A stretch of DNA of 8,086 nt from Fimenecus sp045531435 (GTDB taxonomy: Bacteria > Bacillota > Clostridia > Oscillospirales > Acutalibacteraceae), in contig JAZSDZ010000068.1 of NCBI GenBank assembly GCA_045531435.1, forward strand, positions 1 through 8,086, in the 5' to 3' direction. Below the pieces are notes generated by a model. The model searched no databases. It had not been told where the DNA came from and saw nothing but the letters and a program-made list of their open reading frames with translations. Shown here piece after piece: positions 1-6,062 of this stretch. Position 1 is the stretch's first letter, and every line of letters begins with the position of its first letter. Both the position numbers and the translations under genes were made by a program.

Positions 1-1
1 C

Positions 2-1060
2 GACTTAAAATACATAGCTAAAACCGAAGAAGAATGTAAAGAAAAAATTGAAAAACTGATTTTAAAAGTTTTTACAGATAATTTGATTCTCCTATCCCCT
101 GACATAAAATTCAGACATTTTTCAGATGTCTGGCTACAACAAATTTATTCACACAAAGTAAAACGTCATGTATTACAGGATAGAATCAATTATTTCAACA
201 AATATATTAATCCGTATATCGGAGATTTACCTATTAATGACATTTCATATTCAGATATACAAACCTTCGTTAACGATATGGCAGATAATGGCACAAGCCC
301 TGAACAAATCAGAACAGGTTTATCATTGATACGCAGATGTTTTAATTATTTTTGTTTAATAACTGAAACCAGTATTAACCCATGCGATGGTGTTGCTGTT
401 TTGCGTAACAATAACAAACGAGCGAAAAAGATCAATTACTTCAATTCCAAAGAAAGAGCGATAATTGAAGAACATGCTTTTAAGGTAGATAAATCTAATA
501 ATTTCATACACAGGTACGGACCCGCATTTATAATGTTGATGTATACGGGATTAAGATTTTGTGAGGCTGTTGCACTCACATGGAACGACATTGATTTTAA
601 GCATAGAACCATAAGTATAAATAAAAGCACCATTGAGGTTACCGAAAACGGTACCTTTAAGTTATTAACGAGGTATGGTTCAAAAACGCCTTGCAGTTTA
701 AGAACAATACCAATGACTTTAAAAGCAAAATGGTGTTTGATCGAGCTTAAAAAGTTATCAAACGGAAGTGAATATGTTATATGCACTAAAAATGGCTCTC
801 AAGTCACACGACGTTATTTTCATTATGCTTTCAACAGATTATTGCACCATTCACAACTTATTCCAAAAGATGATTCAAGAGGTCCTCATAGTTTAAGGCA
901 CACATTTGCGACTATGTTATTTGAAAACGGTTGTAATGTAAAAGTTATATCTGAGCTTTTAGGCCATTGCAGTACAAAAACAACAGAAACCGTTTATATT
1001 CATGTAATGCAAAAACTTAAAGCAAAAGCAATCAGTGATCTTGATAAATATTGCGAATAA
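2..1060 (+). CDS. Tyrosine recombinase/integrase, catalytically complete, 5'-truncated by window edge
   Basis: Site-specific DNA recombinase of the phage integrase family; these cut and rejoin DNA through a covalent tyrosine intermediate. The frame is open from base 2, so the start lies outside the window; 352 residues are visible. The TTG at 83 is not a credible start because coding continues upstream in frame, giving the helical end of an N-terminal arm-binding domain before the core-binding domain (about 112-375). The catalytic domain is complete: Arg I in YTGLRFCEA (codon 554), beta-strand Lys in GSKTPCSLR (683), the HSLRH box (His 887, Arg 896), LLGH (His 965) and nucleophile Tyr in VYIHV (995). 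It is clearly paralogous to the 3747-4904 gene, sharing RHTFATMLFENGC and the DLDKYC ending. It is convergent with the 1096-2235 gene, with a terminator between them. Family assignment is secure; the recombination target is unknown. Confidence 0.93.
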   Translation, partial: DLKYIAKTEEECKEKIEKLILKVFTDNLILLSPDIKFRHFSDVWLQQIYSHKVKRHVLQDRINYFNKYINPYIGDLPINDISYSDIQTFVNDMADNGTSPEQIRTGLSLIRRCFNYFCLITETSINPCDGVAVLRNNNKRAKKINYFNSKERAIIEEHAFKVDKSNNFIHRYGPAFIMLMYTGLRFCEAVALTWNDIDFKHRTISINKSTIEVTENGTFKLLTRYGSKTPCSLRTIPMTLKAKWCLIELKKLSNGSEYVICTKNGSQVTRRYFHYAFNRLLHHSQLIPKDDSRGPHSLRHTFATMLFENGCNVKVISELLGHCSTKTTETVYIHVMQKLKAKAISDLDKYCE

Positions 1061-1070
1061 AAAGAAAAAA

Positions 1071-1088
1071 GCCCCGCCGTAGCGGGGC
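1071..1088 (-). terminator. Intrinsic terminator between convergent recombinase genes
   Basis: A perfect 7-bp GC stem (GCCCCGC/GCGGGGC) with a 4-base loop. In the - direction it is followed by TTTTTTCTTTTT, a good U-tract, and it starts 8 bases after the stop of the 1096-2235 gene, so it should end the 3423-1096 operon. In the + direction it sits 10 bases after the 1060 stop but lacks a T-run, so it may end the + gene less efficiently. Confidence 0.88.
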
Positions 1089-1095
1089 GATGACA

Positions 1096-2235
1096 TTAAT
1101 TGTAAACAGCTTTACAGTGTTCTATAGCTGCTAATTTGCTCCTTTTTTCAAGGTATTTTTCAATACCTCTCGTATCGGCTAAACCTAAATAATAAGCGAC
1201 AGTCTCGTTTTCCAGCCCGGCATCAAGAAGTTTATTAACAATATAATCCATCAGATAATCCATAGGTGAACAGTTTTTGCATTCAATTCCTGCGGTTTCA
1301 AAAACTTTCTTTAAAGTATGTGAAACAGTTGTTCGGTTTACCAAACCACCTTTTTCGTTACATACAACATACTTTGACTCCTCGTTAAGTTCTCTTAACT
1401 TTTTGAGAACTTCAAATGCCTCATTTGTAACCGGAAGAGTTCTGTTTGCGTGTTTTTTCTTTGGGTAATCAACAGACCAGATGCCTGCTTTGCCATCCTT
1501 ATTGTATACAAGTTTCTTGGTTATCGTGATTGTTTTATTATCCCAATCCACATCATCCCAAGTAAGTGCCAACATCTCGTCATTGCTGATACCGGTATTC
1601 ATAACAAGTAAAATTGCGTACCCATAACGATATCGAAGTTCACCGTAATCATCCAGACCTGTTAACAGTGCAGTTATTCTTTCAAGCTGTTCGGGCGTAA
1701 AAGATCCGTCCTTAACAGAAATAAATCCTTTACTTGAATCCTTTTTTGATTTTGGTCTTTCAACCATATGCATAAAATTCACACTCTTGCGATTACTGCT
1801 CGTGTACTTGTTCACAATCTTTTCAATTATAATATGAACACTTTTGACTACTGATGCAGAGCTTTTTTCAGCAACAGCGATGAGCATAGTTTGAATCCTC
1901 TCAACAGTCAAGGAATTCATGGTTTCACTTCCGATAAAAGGAAGAATATTATTTTTGTATGTACGATACGTGGTCACAAACGTTGACCCAGTTACTTTTT
2001 CCTTATACTCGGTAAAATAATAGTTACCAAACTCTTTGACAGTAGTGTGAGCAAAATAGTCAGAAGAACTAAAGTCTTTTTTAAACTCTTTAATCCTTTT
2101 GTTGAGAACTGACTTGTCGTCAGCCTCAAGGGTAAATACGATGGTTTTGCTCTCGTAGACCTCAATTGTAAAATCTACAGTCCACATACGAGACTCCTTT
2201 GAAAAAACTGCGTCAGAAACTGATAAAATCTTCAT
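1096..2235 (-). CDS. Tyrosine-recombinase homologue lacking catalytic residues (379 aa)
   Basis: Full-length integrase fold by sequence pattern: N-terminal beta-rich arm-binding-like segment (about 1-60), core-binding domain (about 65-145; VTTYRTYKNNILPFIG) and catalytic-domain scaffold (about 180-379; LALTWDDVDW). The active site is gone. Arg I of the canonical TGMRxGE is Ser217 in TGISNDE. The HxxR box aligns to D326YLM329. The LGH histidine is Leu352 in YLGL. Only a Lys near KKKHANR (260-261) and a possible Tyr361 remain. There is no frameshift or internal stop, so it looks maintained as a non-catalytic DNA-binding protein rather than decaying. The start is supported by AAAGGAG 7 bases upstream. 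It lies 12 bp after the active 391-aa gene, so the two are almost certainly co-transcribed and translated in fixed ratio. Role as accessory factor or repressor is inference. Confidence 0.85.
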   Translation of the reverse strand: MKILSVSDAVFSKESRMWTVDFTIEVYESKTIVFTLEADDKSVLNKRIKEFKKDFSSSDYFAHTTVKEFGNYYFTEYKEKVTGSTFVTTYRTYKNNILPFIGSETMNSLTVERIQTMLIAVAEKSSASVVKSVHIIIEKIVNKYTSSNRKSVNFMHMVERPKSKKDSSKGFISVKDGSFTPEQLERITALLTGLDDYGELRYRYGYAILLVMNTGISNDEMLALTWDDVDWDNKTITITKKLVYNKDGKAGIWSVDYPKKKHANRTLPVTNEAFEVLKKLRELNEESKYVVCNEKGGLVNRTTVSHTLKKVFETAGIECKNCSPMDYLMDYIVNKLLDAGLENETVAYYLGLADTRGIEKYLEKRSKLAAIEHCKAVYN

Positions 2236-2247
2236 TTTTATTCTCCT

Positions 2248-3423
2248 TTAATTAAATAATTTGTTGTTCTTAAGGTCATCTAATGCTTTGGCTTCGCGAT
2301 TATGAATGTAAATCCCTAATGTTGTTGCAGGATTACTATGTCCCATAACTATTGAGTAGTCAGTACCATCAATATTTTTATGGTACAAATCCGTTGCAAA
2401 ACAATGTCTAAGCGTATGAAGCGTTACTCTTTTATCTGCCTTTATACCGGCAATCTTAACAATATCCATGAAAGAGTCTCTGAGCAGTCCTTGGCGCACA
2501 ATACCACCGGTCGCCGATGCAATGACATATGGTGTATGACCAAAATGTTTTTTGAGCTCTTCCAACGCTTCCATTGCTTGCTGATTCAAATATACCGCTC
2601 TGACTCCGCTCTTGGTCTTGGGTGAATCTTGAACGATCGGCTTAGTTGTTTTTTTTCCGTTCTCATCATAACTGTTTTCAACAACAGTTTTTTCAATGTA
2701 AATAAGTCGTTTATCAAAATCAACATTCGACCATTCGAGAGCCTGAAGTTCTCCGGCACGCATACCAGTATTAAGAAGCAAAACCGTCGCATATGCAAGT
2801 TTCTTCTTTTGAGTTGTTGCATTATTTGCATACTCTTTGGCTGAACAATAAATGCTGCGTGTCTCTTCCGGTGTAAAGAACCTTTCTTTATTTTCAGAAG
2901 AAGCTATAAGCCTGTGGTTTATTTCGACTGAACGCATAATGTCATTATCAACATAAGCATTATTCATATAAAAATCCCAACACTGCTTAATTGCACTAAG
3001 AACCTTTTTGGGAAGTGAATCACTCTTGCTTTTTCTACATACATCATCAATAAGACTCTGAATAGCAATAGAGGTTAAATCAGCCATAAAGAAATGGCCA
3101 AGAACTTTCCTAACATGATTATCGTAGGCTCCTGTAAGCGTGATAAGTGACTGAGGACGAATATCAGAATAAATGCGCTTGTTTTCGATCACCTTTTCAA
3201 ATATTTCGTCAAGCCTATACAAACTGTACGGTGACATTTTAGACTTGAATTCTTCAATAAAAGCATTACCTTTTTTTCTTGCATCAGACTTTGATGAACC
3301 ACGAATATTCTTCTTGTGTTTCTTCCCGTTTTCATCAATGTACCTTATTTCGAAGTACCAGTAAGAATATTTTCCTACTTTATTCTCATAAACAGAACCG
3401 TTACCTAATAGCTTTTTTACCAT
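2248..3423 (-). CDS. Tyrosine recombinase/integrase, catalytically complete (391 aa)
   Basis: Site-specific recombinase with the standard three-part layout. The N-terminal arm-binding domain has three beta strands (about 8-60; GNGSVYENK, YWYFEIRYID, KKHKKNIRG), as in Tn916/lambda-type integrases. The core-binding domain spans about 70-155 and the catalytic domain about 180-391. The catalytic set is intact: Arg222 (NTGMRAGE), Lys269 (SPKTKSGVR), His336 and Arg339 (HTLRH), His362 (MGHS) and Tyr372 (IYIHN). Length is normal for the family. The start is supported by AAAAGGAG about 9 bases before the ATG. It is the first gene of a - strand operon with the inactive 379-aa homologue, behind a leader of about 220 bp rich in TTCTTGCC-type repeats. 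It is more divergent from the two + strand recombinases than they are from each other, so it probably recognises different sites. Confidence 0.95.
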   Translation of the reverse strand: MVKKLLGNGSVYENKVGKYSYWYFEIRYIDENGKKHKKNIRGSSKSDARKKGNAFIEEFKSKMSPYSLYRLDEIFEKVIENKRIYSDIRPQSLITLTGAYDNHVRKVLGHFFMADLTSIAIQSLIDDVCRKSKSDSLPKKVLSAIKQCWDFYMNNAYVDNDIMRSVEINHRLIASSENKERFFTPEETRSIYCSAKEYANNATTQKKKLAYATVLLLNTGMRAGELQALEWSNVDFDKRLIYIEKTVVENSYDENGKKTTKPIVQDSPKTKSGVRAVYLNQQAMEALEELKKHFGHTPYVIASATGGIVRQGLLRDSFMDIVKIAGIKADKRVTLHTLRHCFATDLYHKNIDGTDYSIVMGHSNPATTLGIYIHNREAKALDDLKNNKLFN

Positions 3424-3453
3424 AAATAAAATCTCCTTTTAATAAATAATTTT

Positions 3454-3474
3454 TTAGTATTTGCCAAAATGCAT
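3454..3474 (-). other. Possible leader mini-ORF (MHFGKY) ahead of the 391-aa recombinase
   Basis: An ATG at 3474 opens six codons (MHFGKY) ending in TAA, 30 bp before the recombinase start. Eleven bases upstream is GGAGGTGAC (3485-3493), a near-perfect complement to the 16S anti-Shine-Dalgarno end and stronger than most sites in the window. A GTG at 3489 in the same frame is an alternative start overlapping that motif. Such a strong site with only a tiny ORF suggests a leader peptide controlling translation of the next gene, or the remnant of a lost gene. No attenuator stem is obvious between it and the recombinase. Confidence 0.35.
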
Positions 3475-3560
3475 TTCTTGTTTTGTCACCTCCATTGTTC
3501 TCTAAATGGAACTTATTTTGAAAAGAAGCTGTGGACTAAATAAAAACGCTTTTCATCTCC

Positions 3561-3613
3561 TTTCTTGCCAAAAAGTAGCAAATTTCCTTTTCTTGCCAAA
3601 AGTATGTAAGAAT
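3561..3613. repeat. Tandem TTTCTTGCCAAAA(A)GTA repeats with a dyad; candidate recombinase binding sites
   Basis: Two direct copies of the pattern TTTCTTGCCAAAA(A)GTA begin at 3561 and 3589, 28 bp apart. The second copy also forms an inverted repeat: TTCTTGC, 9-bp spacer, GTAAGAA (3591-3613; 6 of 7 arm bases match). Short inverted arms around a spacer are the layout of tyrosine-recombinase core sites, and also of ordinary operators. A partial third copy, TTTGCCAAAATGCA, lies at 3460-3473. Placement upstream of the recombinase gene fits autoregulation or an attachment site; which one cannot be told from sequence. Confidence 0.5.
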
Positions 3614-3649
3614 GACAAAAAAATTCATAAAAATATAAAACCAAACAAA

Positions 3650-3684
3650 AAAGCCCCTTTAAGTCAATGACTCAAAGAGACTTT
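3650..3684 (-). terminator. Long terminator-like hairpin, - strand polarity, upstream of 385-aa recombinase
   Basis: A stem of about 16 bp (AAAGCCCCTTTAAGTC pairing with GACTCAAAGAGACTTT) around a 3-base loop. Three pairs are C-A or A-C mismatches in + RNA but become G-U or U-G pairs in - RNA, and the - direction is followed by TTTTTTGTTTGG. Both features say it works on - strand transcripts. There is no - strand gene for it to terminate here, which is odd. It closely resembles the hairpin at 4940-4972. Confidence 0.65.
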
Positions 3685-3746
3685 AATTAAGGTTATATAA
3701 ATTTTAAATTAACCGAAAAAATTTCTGAAAAGGACTTAGGGTATTT

Positions 3747-4904
3747 ATGAACAACAAAAAAACAGAAAACTATTCGTGCTGCATTTATTATGACAGTAAA
3801 TATGAAATATGGAAAGCTGATCTATATTACAGAATAAATGGTAAAAAAATCAGAAAAACCTTTTGTGGAAAAACTCAAGAGATTCTAAACACAAGAATTT
3901 CTGCTTTTAAAAACGATAAACTATATGGCTTAATTAGCAACCCTTCGTTAAGATTTGATAATTTTTCGCTTGAATGGATGACAACAAAAGAAAAATACAC
4001 TCTCAAGCCATCATCATACGATACAAAAATGAGAACGCTAACGAAATATGTCATTCCTGCTGTTGGACATTTATCAATAAGCAAAATCAAAGCAAAAGAT
4101 ATACAAAAAATGATAAACGATTTAACGGCTGCAGGGTTATCATATTCTACTGTTAAAAAGGCTTATGAAGTAATTTCATGCTGTCATAGATATTATAGAA
4201 TGATATATAAGCAAACATATAATCCTGCTGCAGGAATTGAGCTTCCTCAAAACATTCGTCCTGATATCGCTAAACATAATTATTTTACATTTGATGAACG
4301 TAAACGTCTTGAAGAAGAAATGTCACGAACGTATAGTAACGGTGCACCTGTGTATCGCTTTGCACCGATAATTATGCTGCTGATGTATACGGGTATGAGA
4401 ATTGGAGAAGCATCAGCACTAACGTGGGACGATATTGATTTAACAGAAAACTTAATTGATATTAACAAATCAATAATATACATACCTATTGACGGAAAAT
4501 ACGAATATATTACTCAAAGCAGCGTTAAAACTGACAGCAGTATACGAATTCTGCCAATGTCACGCAAAGCCAGAGAAGCCTTGATTAAGCTAAAAGAAAT
4601 GTCAGGTAACAGTAATCTTGTTCTAAATACTGTTAACTACAAAACACCCACTCGCGCATCTATAGGAAAATCTCTGACACGAATGTGCAGAAATGCAGGA
4701 ATTATAGGCAAAGATGAAACTCGTGGTGTTCACACATTACGTCACACCTTTGCCACTATGCTCTTTGAAAACGGATGCTCAATAAAAATAGTGTCAGAAT
4801 TACTCGGACACTGTGATACAAAAGTAACTGAAAACATATATATTCACGATATTCAAAAGCAGAAGATTAAAGCTATTGAAGATCTGGATAAATACTGTAA
4901 ATAA
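3747..4904 (+). CDS. Tyrosine recombinase/integrase, catalytically complete (385 aa)
   Basis: Site-specific recombinase. An arm-binding domain (about 8-60; WKADLYYRINGKKIRKTF) is followed by a core-binding domain (about 68-150; KYVIPAVGHLSISKIKAKD) and a catalytic domain (about 180-385). All catalytic residues are present: Arg218 (YTGMRIGEA), Lys261 (SVKTDSSIR), His329 and Arg332 (HTLRH), His355 (LLGHC) and Tyr365 (IYIHD). The ribosome site is weak: AAAGGA lies 12 bases upstream and TTAGGG 5 bases upstream of the ATG. The start is chosen because it opens the complete arm-binding domain. It is a close paralogue of the gene at the left edge, suggesting module duplication. The gene is flanked by two similar hairpins in direct orientation (3650-3684 and 4940-4972), and the phased repeat array starts 150 bp after its stop. 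Confidence 0.95.
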   Translation: MNNKKTENYSCCIYYDSKYEIWKADLYYRINGKKIRKTFCGKTQEILNTRISAFKNDKLYGLISNPSLRFDNFSLEWMTTKEKYTLKPSSYDTKMRTLTKYVIPAVGHLSISKIKAKDIQKMINDLTAAGLSYSTVKKAYEVISCCHRYYRMIYKQTYNPAAGIELPQNIRPDIAKHNYFTFDERKRLEEEMSRTYSNGAPVYRFAPIIMLLMYTGMRIGEASALTWDDIDLTENLIDINKSIIYIPIDGKYEYITQSSVKTDSSIRILPMSRKAREALIKLKEMSGNSNLVLNTVNYKTPTRASIGKSLTRMCRNAGIIGKDETRGVHTLRHTFATMLFENGCSIKIVSELLGHCDTKVTENIYIHDIQKQKIKAIEDLDKYCK

Positions 4905-4939
4905 TTTTATTTTTTAAAATATTTAAAAGCGGCAAACAA

Positions 4940-4972
4940 AAAGCCCCTTCGAGCTGTGCTCAAAGAGGCTTT
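4940..4972 (-). terminator. Terminator-like hairpin downstream of 385-aa recombinase, second copy
   Basis: A 14-bp stem (AAAGCCCCTTCGAG with CTCAAAGAGGCTTT) and a 5-base loop. Two positions pair only as G-U in - RNA, and the - direction continues into TTTTTGTTTGCC, so the main polarity is -. It lies 35 bases after the + gene's stop and could serve as a weak bidirectional end. It would also stop - strand read-through from 5485-7688 before it entered the recombinase gene antisense. It is a homologous copy of the 3650-3684 hairpin. Confidence 0.7.
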
Positions 4973-5023
4973 AAACTAATTTGTTATGCCGTGATTACAC
5001 TTTTACCTATACACATAATAACA

Positions 5024-5045
5024 TATTGATATTTCCATGTCAATA
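5024..5045. repeat. Dyad left of the 11-bp array
   Basis: TATTGATAT and ATGTCAATA are inverted arms (8 of 9 matching) around TTCC. The arm resembles that of the dyad at 5219-5249 (ATTG..A(C/T)AT). It lies 9 bp before the first clear array unit. It could be a recombinase core site or an operator. Confidence 0.45.
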
Positions 5046-5054
5046 ACAAAGTAG

Positions 5055-5191
5055 TTGCAATGTTGTTGCAATGTTCTTGCAGGTTTCTTGCAGATTTCTT
5101 GCAGGTTTCTTGCAGGTTTCTTGCAAAAGTGTATCACTTGTGTCTCACATTAGTCTCACCTGAGTTGCACATCACTTTCACTTTTGTTTCA
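5055..5191. repeat. Array of 13 direct repeats at exact 11-bp period (N6-TTGCA type)
   Basis: TTGCA starts at 5055, 5066, 5077, 5088, 5099, 5110 and 5121. At the same exact period follow TATCA (5132), TCTCA (5143, 5154), TTGCA (5165) and TTTCA (5176, 5187). The central units are almost identical, as GGTTTCTTGCA. Two weaker TNNCA units in register (5033, 5044) may extend it leftward. One repeat per helical turn puts every site on the same face of DNA, which points to cooperative binding by one protein. Known parallels include the 11-bp repeats of plasmid R1 parC and the arm-type direct repeats of phage and transposon integrases. Neighbouring arm-binding-domain proteins are the obvious candidate ligands (inference). 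The phased T-runs may also bend the DNA. Confidence 0.9.
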
Positions 5192-5218
5192 TAAATACAT
5201 ATTAATAACATACCTATA

Positions 5219-5249
5219 ATTGTGACATTGAAGTTTCAGATATCACAAT
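5219..5249. repeat. 31-bp imperfect palindrome right of the 11-bp array
   Basis: Outer arms ATTGTGACAT and ATATCACAAT match at 9 of 10 positions. Inside them TGAA and TTCA continue the symmetry around GT, with one extra G on the right side. It is therefore almost continuous over 31 bp. It lies 27 bp after the last array unit. It fits a dimeric protein site or a recombinase core; it is not followed by a T-run, so it is not a terminator. Confidence 0.6.
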
Positions 5250-5434
5250 AATATATAAAATTCAATCACTTCTTTAAATAGGTAATTAGTGAAGATTATA
5301 AGCATCGGTCCGCTATGAAAAAGCAACTTTTGTCTCCCACACTCACCCACACCATTTTTTAATATACTCTTTCCTAACTCTCAAAAATTAAATTTCAACA
5401 ATCAGTTTAAAAAATAATTTTCATAAACGAAACA

Positions 5435-5467
5435 GTGCACAAATCCATATAAAACGGACCTGTGCAC
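5435..5467 (-). terminator. Terminator of the 7688-5485 gene set
   Basis: In - strand RNA, GUGCACAGGUCC pairs with GGAUUUGUGCAC over 12 bp (two G-U pairs) with a 9-base loop. It starts 18 bases after the stop at 5485. The following - strand sequence, TGTTTCGTTT, is moderately T-rich. The G-U pairs, which would be mismatches in + RNA, fix its polarity to the - strand. Confidence 0.75.
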
Positions 5468-5484
5468 AACGGTAGTAATTGCAA

Positions 5485-5982
5485 TTAATTTGATATTTTC
5501 TTTGAAAACAAGAATGCAAAATAAACAATCTCATAATAGTTTTCAATGTAAATTTCCTCTAAATACTCAAGGAAATCTCTTACTGGGTCTGGTGCCGGCT
5601 CATACTCAACTTCATCCTCGAGCTCTTCATCACTGAAATCATACCTTTCATTAATCAGTTTCGTAATATCACGTACAAAACAGTTACCCACTTCGTTCTT
5701 TACTGATGAATTATAAAAGGCAATAGAGGCGCTACTGAAATGCAATTCGCATGCTTCAGCATCATTAATGATTCCATTAACAAAACTGTCAATAGTGAGG
5801 TTGCGATCATAGTATTCCGTATTAAAGTAACAAGTTATAAAGTAGTCATACTTATCCAAAACCTCTCTGCGAGACTCACCTGAAAAGCTTATGCTTCTCT
5901 TGTTCTTCTGAACGTCCTTAATCTCTGTTTTAAGAATCCATTCACCGTTCTTGCTTCTGTTTAAGGTAATTCTTTCTTGCAT
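5485..5982 (-). CDS. 165-aa recombinase-like N-terminal-domain protein, copy A (no catalytic domain)
   Basis: A small protein whose pattern matches only the DNA-binding front half of an integrase. Residues 5-55 look like the beta-stranded arm-binding domain (GEWILKTEI, RSISFSGES). Residues 62-112 resemble the first helices of the core-binding domain (LTIDSFVNGII, VGNCFVRDITKLINE, comparable to PAVGHLSISKIKAKD of the active enzyme). An acidic linker (about 117-131) and a hydrophobic tail (135-165) follow; no catalytic motif is present. Copy B at 7191-7688 has the same length, about 44% identity over the first 72 residues without gaps, and a similar tail, so this is a defined protein family and not a fragment. 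The start has AGGAG about 10 bases upstream. It is the last gene of a likely - strand operon. DNA binding without cleavage is inferred. Confidence 0.75.
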   Translation of the reverse strand: MQERITLNRSKNGEWILKTEIKDVQKNKRSISFSGESRREVLDKYDYFITCYFNTEYYDRNLTIDSFVNGIINDAEACELHFSSASIAFYNSSVKNEVGNCFVRDITKLINERYDFSDEELEDEVEYEPAPDPVRDFLEYLEEIYIENYYEIVYFAFLFSKKISN

Positions 5983-6062
5983 GTTGTGTTCAACTCCTAT
6001 ATTTTTTTTTTGTAATAAGCCGTTATAATAAGCCTGTTTTGAGAGAAACTATTGATTAGCAA

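Larger units (their letters stand above)
3424..3746. other. Divergent intergenic control region between two recombinase genes
   Basis: This 323-bp AT-rich stretch lies between the divergently transcribed 391-aa (-) and 385-aa (+) recombinase genes and must hold both promoters. It contains the mini-ORF at 3454-3474, two tandem TTCTTGCCAAAA-type repeats (3561-3613) and a long hairpin (3650-3684). A TATAAA at 3696-3701 lies within GGTTA-N14-TAACC (3691-3714) and could be the -10 for the + gene, but no acceptable -35 is seen 17 bp upstream. No confident - strand promoter was found. Confidence 0.6.
4905..5484. other. 580-bp non-coding region holding phased repeats and dyads
   Basis: No convincing gene lies here on either strand; the best candidate is a 15-codon frame at 5315-5362 without a ribosome site. 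The stretch holds, in order, a terminator-like hairpin, a dyad (5024-5045), the 11-bp repeat array, a second dyad (5219-5249) and the terminator of the right-hand genes (5435-5467). The stretch 5250-5430 is AT-rich with nothing further I can support. Its density of binding-site-like structure suggests a recombination or nucleoprotein assembly region, similar in general plan to a phage attP (core plus arm sites). Confidence 0.6.

Noticed and set aside
83..1060. TTG at 83 as the start of the left-edge recombinase
   Set aside because: The frame is open back to base 2 and the upstream residues continue a plausible arm-binding domain. The gene is partial, not started at TTG.
2..4904. Recombinase-in-trio (RIT) element
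   Set aside because: RIT elements carry three adjacent same-strand recombinases; here the genes are on both strands and include inactive members.
5055..5191. CRISPR array
   Set aside because: Repeats are 11 bp and contiguous, without unique spacers of CRISPR length, and no cas gene is present.
5033..5191. Plasmid parC-type centromere
   Set aside because: The period matches, but no ParM-like ATPase or ParR-like gene is present in the window, so only the analogy is kept.
5337..5355. Similarity of CACTCACCCACACC to the reverse complement of 6883-6903 as a possible inverted repeat
   Set aside because: Low-complexity CAC-rich sequence; the second copy is explained by the coding stretch TTHTHP.
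5315..5362. 15-codon + strand ORF (MKKQLLSPTLTHTIF)
   Set aside because: No Shine-Dalgarno sequence, no family resemblance and very short.
6014..6042. Direct repeat AATAAGCC between the 312-aa gene and 165-aa gene A
   Set aside because: Two 8-9 bp copies in AT-rich sequence with no matching copies elsewhere; too short to support a function.
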